Shown: positions 1-9,429 of the stretch, piece after piece
How the letters are laid out: each line of letters starts with the position of its first letter
Position numbering within the stretch: the first letter of the stretch is position 1
Assembly (NCBI GenBank): GCA_963807155.1
Contig: CAWEAZ010000035.1
Location: 62,001-126,000, forward strand
Length of the DNA: 64,000 nt
Origin: JACCZX01 sp963807155
Lineage (GTDB): Bacteria > Pseudomonadota > Gammaproteobacteria > Burkholderiales > Burkholderiaceae_F
Reading direction: 5' to 3'
Notes under the pieces: generated by a model
What the model was told of the DNA's origin: nothing
Database searches by the model: none
What the model saw: only the letters and a program-made list of their open reading frames with translations
Position numbers and translations under genes: made by a program

Positions 1-630
1 ACGAACGGCGAGTTGCCGCCGCCACCACTGCCATTGCAATAGAGCGCTAGGCGGCCGACGGAGTTGGGCGCAAGAGCAAACACGTTTGTCACCATGCGAC
101 GGGGAATGCCCGCACCCACTCTTCCGGAAACCGGATCTATCGTTTCCAGCGGTACCTGATCGCCGAGGCAGTCCGTAAGCGCAATTCGGTCGCGCTCCGC
201 GATCGAAATTGCGGCAACCTCTGGCCGTGCCTGAAACCTCACATAAAGCGCATCTTGTGCGCCGGCACCGGTGCAGTTCAAATCCAGAAAGCGGAGGCGT
301 TGCCGGTAACGGCACCGCCATCCGACTGTTCGTGCAGCCCCTCGCATGGGAGCCATCAAATAACGTCTGACCTCGACTGGCGTAATCGGATCCAAGAATT
401 TCCCCATACCCAGCAAGCTTGACCGCGCCTCCAATGACGAACATCGCAATCTGCGCGGATTCCTCCGCAGTCCCCGACTCGCCGGCTAGCCGTGAAACTC
501 CGCTCGACGACAGATAGAGCGACGCTACGCCCGCAATGATCACTAGGCTGATCGCCATCGCGATAATTAGCTCGATCAGCGTCCGACCGCGTTGCATTAC
601 AACCGAACAGTTCGCGGGTTGTCTTGTCAT
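1..630 (-). CDS. pilW: Type IV pilus minor pilin PilW-like (partial, frameshifted)
   Basis: The start region reads MTRQ..., then a type III (prepilin) N-terminus with the Q-R-G-R-T-L-I-E-L motif and a hydrophobic helix, as in the initiator-complex minor pilins that prime pilus assembly. The start ATG overlaps the stop of pilV as ATGA, which fixes it. The gene runs off the left edge of the window, so its C-terminus is missing. The frame breaks at roughly 280-345. Beyond that, the coherent continuation (FLDLNCTGAG..., later LALYCNGSGGGG) is in another frame. The fimT-pilV-pilW order is that of betaproteobacterial minor pilin operons; pilX and pilY1 would be expected beyond the left edge. Confidence 0.75.
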   Translation of the reverse strand, partial: MTRQPANCSVVMQRGRTLIELIIAMAISLVIIAGVASLYLSSSGVSRLAGESGTAEESAQIAMFVIGGAVKLAGYGEILGSDYASRGQTLFDGSHARGCTNSRMAVPLPATPPLSGFELHRCRRTRCALCEVSGTARGCRNFDRGARPNCAYGLPRRSGTAGNDRSGFRKSGCGHSPSHGDKRVCSCAQLRRPPSALLQWQWWRRQLAVR

Positions 631-1195
631 GGAAAAATGAAAGTCCGGTAGCAGCGATAAGTCGCATTCAACCCGGCGCCGAACCTGGCGTTCAGGTCGT
701 CACAAATGGCGTCGGTATCCGGAGTCGCCAGCGCGCCGGTCTGCGTGGTTCTGGCCATGCCAGCGCCACCTCGACCATCCGGTCGTCGGCTAGCGGATTG
801 AAATTGATGTAGGCCGCCGATAGAGGAATCCGACGACGTAGCTCGGCGGTCCACTGGTCGAGGTCTCGTGTCGGCGACCTCCCCCCAGGTGCAAGCAGTG
901 ATGTCGGGCACTCGTTGATCACGGCCGGGTCCGCAGCAGCCGCGCTGAAATCGAAATCGTAATCACCAGAGACAAAGCCCAGGTGGTTTGCGCGCATCCG
1001 CTCCGCCAACTGCGCCACCATCTCGGCCGCTGATTTGCGATTGAACGAATCCTTCTGAAATGTCAGAGCTCGAGCTTGCAGGCCAAGCAATCCCAATAGA
1101 CCGAACGCCACTATCGTCAGCGTCACCAGAATTTCGACCATCGACATCCCAGACTGCGTAGGACGCGCGTAACTCCTAACTTTTTTCGCGTTCAT
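627..1195 (-). CDS. pilV: Type IV pilus minor pilin PilV (frameshifted)
   Basis: A short polar leader is followed by a prepilin cleavage motif, QSGMSMVEILVTLTIVAFG, with Glu at +5 and a long hydrophobic helix. The 'LLGLQARAL' continuation is typical of PilV. After about residue 140 the reading frame is lost near 745-770. The other frame gives a coherent end (ALATPDTDAICDDL... to YRCYRTFIFP) whose stop overlaps the pilW start as ATGA. That overlap supports 627 as the true end. The start at 1195 is the last Met before the leader. Role: minor pilin of the priming complex in the inner membrane and periplasm. Confidence 0.8.
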
Positions 1196-1280
1196 AGCGT
1201 TGGGCACGTATTTAACGTGGGCCGGTAAGCTCGCACTCGACCGGTACCCCCGGCAACTGCCAGGCAGCGCCCAGCGACAG

Positions 1281-1846
1281 TTAGCGCAAGCGGAACCGGA
1301 TTGCGAGCGGCGACAGCCGGAGTCGGGACTGCCCGTAATCAACAAAAAATCGGGTAGCGACTACGCCAGCGGGCATGCCATCGCCACGATAGGCGACGCG
1401 CTGCGCGCCTGCCAAGAGTCGACCACAGCGCGGCTCGCGTCTGCGCCACATTCCCGCGGCAGGCTGCCTCATCAGCAAGAAATCGCTGAGGGCCGGATTT
1501 GCGTCCCACTCAAACGCCGAAAAGTTGGCACCGGTGCCGGCCTTCGCAAAGACTATCCAACCACTGCCCCAGTCATTGCCGTCAAAGTTGCCGGCGTCGT
1601 TGTCGCTGCACGCCAGGACGTTCTCCGCCGCGTTCGCGTCAGCCGTGCGACAACCGTCACGTTCTGATTGCGGCGAATGGCCTCCGATCGCGCGTACTCC
1701 AAGCTTGATACCAATGTCCCCGACGCACTCGATGCGCGCGTCGATGCAATCAGCGACTGGAAAGACGGCACGGCAGCGGCGATCAGAATCGCACTGATCG
1801 CCATAACCACCAACATCTCGACCAAAGTGAAACCACGCAAACGCAT
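1281..1846 (-). CDS. fimT: Type IV pilus minor pilin FimT/FimU (GspH-like, frameshifted)
   Basis: MRLRGFTLVEMLVVMAISA is a textbook prepilin peptidase site (G|FTLVE) with the pilin hydrophobic helix. The following 'ARSEAIRRNQNVTV' segment is typical of the FimT/GspH family. I chose the ATG at 1846 because an AGGAGG box lies 6 nt upstream. The frame breaks near 1640-1650. The continuation in another frame (NDWGSGWIVFAKAG..., then a C-terminal segment to a TAA at 1281) matches the 'W..GW.VF' middle of GspH-like pilins. It is the first gene of the minor pilin operon, which continues into pilV and pilW. Confidence 0.75.
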
Positions 1847-2039
1847 TGACAACCTCCTGGCGCTGAAGCTTATCCAGACACAATCAACAAAGCGCGCTCA
1901 TACCGCCCAGTGGAATCTCTTTGGCGACGGGCGGGTGCGCGCGCGCCGCAATAAGACCACCGTTCAGAAGAAAGAGAAGAAAAAGGAACTGGAACGGGGC
2001 TATTTCGAGCTATCCGGCTAATCCACCCGCATTACCCCG

Positions 2040-2896
2040 CTAAAGACGCGCGTGCGTTCGATTCGCCGCTCCGGCGCGGGTGAACACTGACCGCATTGTC
2101 TTTGCGTCATTTGATTCAATAGCATGCTGCAGTTCGTCGAGCAAAGCTCGATATGCGCCAAGCTCCACAGCGAGAGCATCCCGATTTGCGAGACAGATGT
2201 CAGTCCACAGAGCCGGGTTCGAAGTACCGATTCTCGTGAAATCGCGAAACCCTTCGCCTGCCATCGCGAATTTCCGCTGGGCGTCGGGCTCAGCAGGAAA
2301 TGTGCGCCAGCAACGCAAAAGCGAGCAGATGTGGCAGGTGGCTTACAGCCGCGAATACTTCGTCATGATCTTCCGCGGTCATCCGTTCAACACGACAACC
2401 GATGTCTCGCCATAATGCTTCCACCTTGCTAACGCGCCTCGGCGTTGGTCTGCGCTACCGGGGTCGATATAAACATCATCTTGAAAAACAGTTCGCCGTC
2501 CGCGTGTTCCACGCCCGATTGTTCGCTCCCAGCGATTGGATGGCCCGGCACAAAACGCTCGAATGCAGACCCTAGTTCGTAAAGCGCAGCCTGGATCACA
2601 TTCGCCTTTGTGCTCCCGACATCGGTGACGATTGCAACCGGACCGAGGTGCGGAGCAATGCGTTGCAAAACAGCCTGAACCGAACCGACCGGCGTGGCGA
2701 TCATCACGAGGTCGGCCTTCTCGACCGCGCGCGCCGCCGACTCGGCAGATTGATCGATGACGCCAAGATCAATCGCACGTCGCATGGCTTCAGGCTGACT
2801 GTCGAATCCAACGATGACATCGACTTTGCCCGCGGCGCGCAACGCCCTCGCAAACGATCCGCCGATCAGGCCGACGCCGATCAGAGCGAGCTTCAC
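2040..2896 (-). CDS. tyrA: Prephenate dehydrogenase (two frame breaks)
   Basis: TyrA oxidatively decarboxylates prephenate to 4-hydroxyphenylpyruvate in tyrosine synthesis. The NAD(P)-binding motif GVGLIGGSFA sits at the N-terminus, followed by 'DVGSTKA' and 'PGHPIAGSEQSG', both characteristic of TyrA. The GTG start overlaps the hisC stop as GTGA. The frame breaks near 2430 and near 2300. Between them the third frame reads 'HDEVFAAVSHLPHLLAFAL', a conserved TyrA helix, and the last part (AGEGFRDFTRIG) is also in place. The restored length of about 285 residues is normal. In most relatives aroA follows; here the next genes are pilins. Confidence 0.85.
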
Positions 2897-3999
2897 GCAG
2901 CGACCGCTTCGAGCGAATCCGCTAGCGCTTGCAGCAAGCGCTCGTTCTCGTCCGGCAGCCCGATCGTGATACGCAGCCACTCGGGGAGATCGTAATTCCC
3001 AACCGGACGCACGATGACCCCGCGCCTAAGCAATTGCTGATAGACACGGCCTGCGTCGCCAACCTTGACCAGTACGAAGTTGCCGTAGCTGGGCACGAAA
3101 TCCAGCTGCAGCCGGCGGAACGCCTCGATCATCCGCTGCATGCCGGCACCGTTCAGTTGATAGCTCTGATCAAGGAACGCTTGATCTTGCAGCGCTGCCA
3201 GAGCAGCCGCCTGCGCAACTCCATTGACGTTGAAGGGCTGCCGCACACGATTCAGAAGATCGGTCAACGCCGGCTGGGCTAGGCCGTAACCGACTCGCAG
3301 CCCTGCCAACCCGTACGCCTTCGAGAACGTGCGCGAGATCAGCAGATTCGGAAATTCACGCACCCACTGAACGCTGTCGAAACGCCGCTCGGGTGGCAGG
3401 TATTCGTTGTACGCCTCGTCGATCACGACCACGACTTGCGGCGGCACGCGCGCAAGAAATCCCGCGAGCGTTTCTGCAGGCAGATGAGTTCCGGTCGGAT
3501 TGTTGGGGTTCGCGATGTAAACCAGGGCTGTGTCGGCAGCAATCGCCGACGCCATCGCGTCGACGTCGTGACCGAGATCTTTCGCGGGCACCACGATCGC
3601 GCGCGCTCCGCGCGCCTGCGTTGCCAGCGCATAGACGGCAAACGAATGCTGCGCGTAAACGCAACTGCGGCCCGGGGACAACAGCGCCGCTGCGGCCAAT
3701 TCGAGAATGTCGTTGCTGCCGTTGCCGAGTGTGATCCACTGGGCCGGGACGCTGAACTTTGCCGAGAGCGCCGACTTCAACGCAAACCCGTTGCTGTCGG
3801 GATAGCGCCCCAGATCAGCCATTGTCTCTGCAATCGCTCGCTTAGCTGACTCTGGCATGCCGCGCGGATTTTCGTTCGACGCCAGCTTGATGATCGACTT
3901 CGGATCAAGTCCGAATTCGCGCGCCAGCTCGTCGATGGGTTTACCCGCTTCGTAGGGCGCAATCGCGCGCACGTATGGCAGGGCTGCAATTGCGCTCAT
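2893..3999 (-). CDS. hisC: Histidinol-phosphate aminotransferase
   Basis: This is a PLP-dependent class I/II aminotransferase of 368 residues, intact. Visible family marks are 'LASNENPRG' near residue 50, 'NPNNPTG' in the middle, 'VIDEAYNEY', and the PLP-lysine segment 'SRTFSKAYGLAGLRVGY'. The start at 3999 overlaps the pheA stop as ATGA, and the stop overlaps the tyrA start. It is therefore translated within a pheA-hisC-tyrA unit. In this setting the enzyme may serve both histidinol phosphate and aromatic amino acid transamination, which is known for some HisC family members; that is inference here. Confidence 0.92.
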   Translation of the reverse strand: MSAIAALPYVRAIAPYEAGKPIDELAREFGLDPKSIIKLASNENPRGMPESAKRAIAETMADLGRYPDSNGFALKSALSAKFSVPAQWITLGNGSNDILELAAAALLSPGRSCVYAQHSFAVYALATQARGARAIVVPAKDLGHDVDAMASAIAADTALVYIANPNNPTGTHLPAETLAGFLARVPPQVVVVIDEAYNEYLPPERRFDSVQWVREFPNLLISRTFSKAYGLAGLRVGYGLAQPALTDLLNRVRQPFNVNGVAQAAALAALQDQAFLDQSYQLNGAGMQRMIEAFRRLQLDFVPSYGNFVLVKVGDAGRVYQQLLRRGVIVRPVGNYDLPEWLRITIGLPDENERLLQALADSLEAVAA

Positions 4000-5120
4000 T
4001 GCGATTCGGTTCGCTCTGCCGGATACGAGCCAAGGCACTTATAGAACGCGCACGCTTGCTGCAGCTCTGCCAGCGCGCGCGCAACTTTCGGCTCGTCCAC
4101 ATGACCCTCGAGGTCAACGTAGAAGTAATACTCCCAGGTACCCACGCGGGCCGGTCGCGACTCAAAGCGTGTCATCGAAACGCCGTGCGCGGCCAGCGGC
4201 GACAGCATGTGGAACACCGCGCCCGCCTTGTTGGGCACCGAAAGAATCAGCGATGTCTTGTTGCGAGCCGACGGCGCTGGTCGCTGCGCGGTTTGAGCAC
4301 CGAGAACGGCGAAGCGCGTACGGTTGTGCGTGTCGTCCTGGATCTGCGCAGCGACCGTCTGTACGTTGAAGTGTCGCGCGGCCGATTCACCTGCAATGGC
4401 CGCCGTCGTCTCATCCAACGAAGCGAGTCGCGCACCTTCGGCGTTACTTGCGACCGGTTGCCGCTCAAGCGTCGGCCAATGTTGATTAAGCCAGCCCGCG
4501 CACTGCGCCAACGCCTGTGCGTGTGCGCAGACGCGTTCGACGCCGGTCATCGTGCCGGTCTTGGTAAACAAGTTGTGCTCGACCGATATCGATACTTCGG
4601 CCAGCATGCTGAGCGGCGTCGCAAGCAACAAATCCAGCGTGCGGCTGACAGCGCCTTCCGAGGAATTTTCGAGTGGCACGATCGCCAGTTCGGCGCTACC
4701 CGCTTCGGTCGTCCGGAACACTTCGTCCAGCGTCATGCATGGCAGTCCCGTAACGCTGGAGCCAAACTGCCGCTGCATCGCCATCTCGGAAAATGTTCCC
4801 GCAGGTCCAAGGTACGCCACGGTCATTGGCCGTTCCAATGCACGACACGCCGAGATCACTTCGCGAAAAATATTCGTGACGTGGTCTTGCGACAGCGGCC
4901 CACTATTTACAGCGGCGGCGCGTCGCAGAACTTCTGCCTCGCGCTCAGGCCGGAAGACCGGTGTGCCGGCACCATGCTTGATCTGCCCGACGTCAAGGGC
5001 AAGCTGAGCACGTTCGTTCAATAGCGTGATCAAGCGCGCATCGACGGCATCGATTGCTTCGCGCAACGCTCTGAGGCGATCGTCGGCATGCTCGCCAGCG
5101 ATAGTCGTCGGGCCGTTCAT
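3996..5120 (-). CDS. pheA: Bifunctional chorismate mutase/prephenate dehydratase (P-protein)
   Basis: The protein has 374 residues in three parts. An N-terminal AroQ-type chorismate mutase helix bundle (residues ~15-95, 'LRALREAIDAVDARLITLLNER') is followed by prephenate dehydratase ('YLGPAGTFSE', 'TRF' in HNRTRFAVLG) and a C-terminal ACT domain with the 'ESRP' phenylalanine-binding motif. It makes phenylpyruvate from chorismate and is likely feedback-inhibited by phenylalanine through the ACT domain. A GGGAGG box precedes the ATG at 5120. It lies directly after gyrA; the serC gene often found between these two in relatives is absent. Confidence 0.93.
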   Translation of the reverse strand: MNGPTTIAGEHADDRLRALREAIDAVDARLITLLNERAQLALDVGQIKHGAGTPVFRPEREAEVLRRAAAVNSGPLSQDHVTNIFREVISACRALERPMTVAYLGPAGTFSEMAMQRQFGSSVTGLPCMTLDEVFRTTEAGSAELAIVPLENSSEGAVSRTLDLLLATPLSMLAEVSISVEHNLFTKTGTMTGVERVCAHAQALAQCAGWLNQHWPTLERQPVASNAEGARLASLDETTAAIAGESAARHFNVQTVAAQIQDDTHNRTRFAVLGAQTAQRPAPSARNKTSLILSVPNKAGAVFHMLSPLAAHGVSMTRFESRPARVGTWEYYFYVDLEGHVDEPKVARALAELQQACAFYKCLGSYPAERTESQ

Positions 5121-5162
5121 GCGAGACCTCCCGCGCAAGCCGCGCAGACGTGCAGCTGCACG

Positions 5163-7802
5163 TCAGGCTTGCGGTGGCTCGTCAGCCGAGCCGTCATCGC
5201 TGGCATCGATAGCAGTCGCGTGCCCACCGTCGCTGACCGCATCGCCATTCACTACATCGCTGTCGCGCTCGACCACACGTTGCAAGCCCGATAGCCTCGT
5301 GCCGTCATCGAGTGCGATCAGCGTGACGCCCTGGGTTGCACGGCCCATTTCGCGAATCTCTGCCACCCGAGTGCGAATCAGCACGCCGCCGGTGGTGATC
5401 AGCATCACTTCGTCGTCGCTGCGCACCAGCGTGGCTGCAACTACCTTGCCGTTTCGCTCGCTGGTGGTAATTGCGATCATCCCGCGCGTCGCGCGTGAGT
5501 GGCGCGTGTACTCGATGATCGGCGTGCGTTTGCCGAAGCCGTTTTCGGTCGCGGTCAATACGCTCTGCCGCTCGTCTTCTGCCACCAGCATCGCGATCAC
5601 CTGCTGACCTTCGTCCAACCACATGCCGCGAACACCACGCGCTTGACGACCCATTGGCCGCACGTCGTTCTCGTCGAAGCGCACGGCTTTGCCTGCGTCA
5701 GAAAAAAGCATCACGTCGTGCTTGCCATCGGTAATGGCGGCGCCGATCAGATAGTCACCAGCGTCGAGGTCAACGGCAATGATGCCGGCCTTGCGCGGAT
5801 TCGAGAATTCCGTCAGCGCGGTTTTCTTCACGGTGCCCATCGCAGTGGCCATGAAGACGAAGTGCTCTTCGTCGAACTGCTTGATCGGCAGCACGACCGT
5901 GATCTTCTCGTTCTCCATCAGCGGGAACATGTTCACAATCGGCCGGCCACGCGCGTTGCGCTGGCCCTGCGGTACCTCCCACACCTTCAACCAGTACAAG
6001 CGGCCACGATCGGAGAAGCACAGGATCGTGTCGTGCGTGTGCGCGATAAACAGCTGATCGATCCAGTCGTCTTCGCGCGTCGAGGCTGCCTGCTTGCCAC
6101 GCCCACCGCGTCGCTGCGCACGATAGTCAGCAAGCGGCTGGCTCTTTATATAGCCGGCGTGCGACAGCGTGACCACCATGTCTTCCGGCGTGATCAGATC
6201 TTCGGTGATCAAGTCCTGTGCGCTGCGCACGATCTCGGAGCGGCGAGCGTCGCCAAACTCGCTTTTCAAGGCGAGCAGCTCGTCGGCAATGATGTCGGTG
6301 ATCCGCGCCGGTGTGGCCAGCACGTTTAGCAGATCGGTGATCTGCTCCATCACGTCGCGATATTCATTGACGATCTTGTCCTGCTCAAGCCCGGTCAGCC
6401 GCTGCAGGCGCATCTGCAAAATCTGCTCGGCCTGCTCGTCCGACAGCCGATACAGCCCGTCGTCCATCAGCCCGAAGCGCGGATCCATCGCCTCGGGACG
6501 ATAGGAATTCATATCGCGGCCCGAGCGCGTCAACATCTCGCGCACGACCGACGAATCCCACGCGCGGCTCATCAATCCGGTCTTCGCCACCGGCGGCGTC
6601 GGCGCTGCCTTGATCAGCGCGATGAACTCGTCGATATTCGCCAGCGCCACCGCGAGCCCCTCGAGCACGTGGCCGCGTCGACGCGCTTCCCGCAGCTCGA
6701 ACACCGTGCGCCGCGTAATCACCTCGCGCCGATGCGACAAGAACGCGTCGAGCATCTGCTTCAGGTTCAGCACGCGCGGCTGGCCGTCGACCAGCGCCAC
6801 CATGTTGATGCCGAACGTGTCCTGCAGCTGCGACTGCTTGTAAAGATTGTTCAGCACGACATCAGGCTGCTCGTTGCGCTTCAACTCGAAGACAACGCGC
6901 ATACCGGACTTGTCCGATTCATCGCGAATGTCGGAGATGCCCTCGATCCGCTTTTCGTTGACCATTTCGGCAATACGCTCGAGCAGCACGCGCTTGTTCA
7001 CCTGGTACGGCAGCTCATCGATGATGATCGCCGAACGCGTGCCCTTGTCGATTTCCTCGAAGTGCGCCTTGGCGCGCATCACGACACGTCCGCGACCGGT
7101 GCGATAGCCCTCGCGCACGCCTTCGATGCCGTAGATGATTCCCGCGGTCGGAAAATCTGGCGCCGGAATCAGCTCGATCAGTTCATCGATGCTTGCCTGC
7201 GGATTGCGCAGCAGCGTCATGCACCCGTCGATCACTTCGCCGAGGTTGTGCGGCGGAATATTGGTGGCCATTCCTACCGCGATGCCAGCAGAGCCGTTGA
7301 TCAATAGATTCGGCACACGCGCCGGCAGCACCAGCGGCTCCTGCTCCTTGCCGTCGTAGTTCGGAGCGAAGTCGACCGTTTCCTTGTCGATATCGAGCAG
7401 CAGCGACGCCGCAATCTTCGACAGCCGGCACTCGGTGTAGCGCATCGCCGCAGGGTTGTCGCCATCGACCGAGCCGAAATTGCCCTGCCCGTCGATCAGC
7501 AGATAGCGCAACGAAAACGGCTGCGCCATTCTGACGAGCGTGTCGTAAATCGCCTGGTCGCCGTGCGGGTGATATTTACCCATCACGTCACCGACGACGC
7601 GCGCGCACTTCACATACGGCCGCGTATGCACGTAGTTGCTCTCGTGCATCGCGTACAGCACTCTGCGGTGCACCGGCTTCAAACCGTCGCGCACGTCGGG
7701 CAGCGCACGGCCGACGATCACGCTCATCGCATAGTCGAGATACGAACGCCGCATCTCGTCTTCGAGCGAAATCGGCAGCGTTTCCTTGGCGAATTGATCC
7801 AC
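5163..7802 (-). CDS. gyrA: DNA gyrase subunit A
   Basis: This is intact, 879 residues. The GTG start at 7802 gives (V/M)DQFAKETLPIS, which aligns residue for residue with the E. coli numbering. The catalytic Tyr lies in 'AMRYTE', and the GyrA-box 'QRRGGRG' that defines the wrapping C-terminal domain is present. With GyrB it introduces negative supercoils. The quinolone-resistance region reads HPHGDQAIYD, so position 83 is Gln (codon at 7554-7556) while Asp87 is kept. Betaproteobacteria usually carry Thr or Ser at 83. The acidic C-terminal tail is short. It is divergent from mtaD across a 141-nt gap that must hold both promoters. Confidence 0.96.
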   Translation of the reverse strand: MDQFAKETLPISLEDEMRRSYLDYAMSVIVGRALPDVRDGLKPVHRRVLYAMHESNYVHTRPYVKCARVVGDVMGKYHPHGDQAIYDTLVRMAQPFSLRYLLIDGQGNFGSVDGDNPAAMRYTECRLSKIAASLLLDIDKETVDFAPNYDGKEQEPLVLPARVPNLLINGSAGIAVGMATNIPPHNLGEVIDGCMTLLRNPQASIDELIELIPAPDFPTAGIIYGIEGVREGYRTGRGRVVMRAKAHFEEIDKGTRSAIIIDELPYQVNKRVLLERIAEMVNEKRIEGISDIRDESDKSGMRVVFELKRNEQPDVVLNNLYKQSQLQDTFGINMVALVDGQPRVLNLKQMLDAFLSHRREVITRRTVFELREARRRGHVLEGLAVALANIDEFIALIKAAPTPPVAKTGLMSRAWDSSVVREMLTRSGRDMNSYRPEAMDPRFGLMDDGLYRLSDEQAEQILQMRLQRLTGLEQDKIVNEYRDVMEQITDLLNVLATPARITDIIADELLALKSEFGDARRSEIVRSAQDLITEDLITPEDMVVTLSHAGYIKSQPLADYRAQRRGGRGKQAASTREDDWIDQLFIAHTHDTILCFSDRGRLYWLKVWEVPQGQRNARGRPIVNMFPLMENEKITVVLPIKQFDEEHFVFMATAMGTVKKTALTEFSNPRKAGIIAVDLDAGDYLIGAAITDGKHDVMLFSDAGKAVRFDENDVRPMGRQARGVRGMWLDEGQQVIAMLVAEDERQSVLTATENGFGKRTPIIEYTRHSRATRGMIAITTSERNGKVVAATLVRSDDEVMLITTGGVLIRTRVAEIREMGRATQGVTLIALDDGTRLSGLQRVVERDSDVVNGDAVSDGGHATAIDASDDGSADEPPQA

Positions 7803-7943
7803 CGAATTTTCCAATGCAGGCCGGGCCGCTAAGCGAAAAATTAAGCTGCGAAGTTTATCAGGCGAAGAGCGCCGATTTCGCCTTGTCATGCGCTGTCGTG
7901 TGCTGTAATCGCGCGCCCGATTTAGCTGCAACCGCCTCATCCG

Positions 7944-9292
7944 ATGACCGACATCGACACGCTCATCCACGCCCGCTGGGTCATTCCGGTCGTGCCGCGC
8001 GCGGCGGTGCTCGAGCACCATGCGATTGCAATCGCAAACGGCGCGATCGTCGACGTGCTGCCCTCTGCTGAGGCTAGCCAACGCTATCGCGCTGGGGTCA
8101 CGCACACGCTTCTGACCCACGCGGTGACGCCAGGACTGGTCAACTGTCACACGCACGCGGCAATGTCGCTCCTGCGGGGCGTCGGAGACGACCTGCCGCT
8201 GATGCGTTGGCTGAAAGATCGGATCTGGCCGCTGGAGGCAGCGCTGGTGTCGGCCGACTTCGTCCACGACGGCGCACAGCTCGCTGGGCTCGAAATGTTG
8301 CGCTCTGGTACGACCACCTGTTCGGACATGTACTTTTATCCGGAGGCAAGCCTGCGCGCACTGCGCGGCCTGGGCATGCGCGCCGTTGCGGGAATTGTCG
8401 CGATCGAATTTCCGACCGCGTACGCCGCAGACGCGGACGACTATCTGCGCAAAGGACTGGCGACGCGCGACGCGTTCCGCCACGATCCTCTGGTGAGCTT
8501 CACGCTGGCTCCGCACGCGCCGTATACCGTCGCCGACCAAACGCTGAAGCGGATCGCAGTACTGGCTGAAGAGCTCGACTTGCCGATCCATACGCACGTG
8601 CACGAAACCGAAGGTGAGATCGCGGAATCGGTCGCCAAGCATGGCTGCCGTCCGCTGCAGCGACTCGATCGCCTGGGGATCGTGTCGGAGCGGCTGATTG
8701 CCGTGCACGCGGTGCATCTGAACGAGCACGAAATCGCGCTGCTCGCGCAGCGTGGTGCGTCAGTGGCTCACTGTCCGGCGTCGAATCTGAAGCTGGGCAG
8801 CGGCCTCGCGCCGGTGGCGAAACTGTCAGCCGCCGGAGTCAACATCGCCATCGGCACCGACGGCGCCGCAAGCAACAACCGTATCGACATGCTCGCCGAA
8901 CTCCGCCTGGCGGCGTTGCTCGCCAAGGGTGTCGCTCATGACGCCAGTGCGTTCAGCGCGCGCGAGGCCCTTGAAAGCGCGACCTGGGCGGCGCGTGTGC
9001 ACTCGGACTCGAGCGCAGCATCGGATCGATCGAAGTCGGCAAACAGGCAGATCTGGCTGCGTTTGATCTGGCGGCGGTTGAAACCCAGCCGCTTTATGAC
9101 GTCGTGTCGCAAATCGTGTATGCGGCGGGGCGCGAACAGGTGACGGATGTCTGGATCGCCGGCAAGCCTGTTGTGCATAAGCGACACGCTCTTGCAGATA
9201 GCGATGGCCAACTGGAAAAGACCCTGATGGCCTCGGTAGGCGCGTGGCAGAATCGTTGCCGACAAGTTCTGCTCACGAGCGGGGCTGTTTAG
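7944..9292 (+). CDS. mtaD: 5-methylthioadenosine/S-adenosylhomocysteine deaminase-like amidohydrolase (frameshifted)
   Basis: This is a TRZ/ATZ-type metallo-amidohydrolase. The metal ligands are visible in 'NCHTHAAMSLLRG', the His of 'HTHVHETEGE' and the Asp of 'GTDGAASNNR'. It is predicted to deaminate adenosine-type compounds (MTA, SAH) in purine and methionine salvage. Exact substrate cannot be read from sequence. A frame break near 8990 moves the last ~100 residues (LGLERSIGSIEVGKQADLAA... to LLTSGAV) into another frame ending at 9292, giving a normal length of about 449 residues. In related genomes it sits beside ubiG and gyrA, as here. Confidence 0.85.
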
Positions 9293-9372
9293 GCAGGCAG
9301 GTAGAAGCACGCATCGTTGCCGTGCTTGCCCAAACGACCACCGATCGACGCAGGCTTGCCAAGATCGTTCGG

Positions 9373-9400
9373 TTGCGCACCGGATGCTCAGTTTTAGATA
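9373..9400 (+). promoter_or_regulatory. Putative sigma-70 promoter of ompA
   Basis: TTGCGC at 9373-9378 and TAGATA at 9395-9400 are separated by 16 nt, 29 nt before the ompA ATG. The spacing and the strongly expressed gene downstream make it plausible. It is a pattern match only. Confidence 0.4.
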
Positions 9401-9429
9401 ACTTCAAATCTCGAGTGAGGAGCACCAAT

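Noticed and set aside
1947..1962. Possible sigma-54 site upstream of fimT
   Set aside because: The minus strand reads CGGTGGTCTTATTGCG: spacing fits, but the -24 block matches poorly and the last base is wrong. Too weak next to the two PEP-CTERM sites.
3975..5024. 349-codon plus-strand frame
   Set aside because: Antisense to pheA, with no recognisable domain.
7803..8729. Long N-terminal extension of gyrA
   Set aside because: The open frame upstream of 7802 is antisense to the mtaD gene. GyrA homology starts exactly at the GTG.
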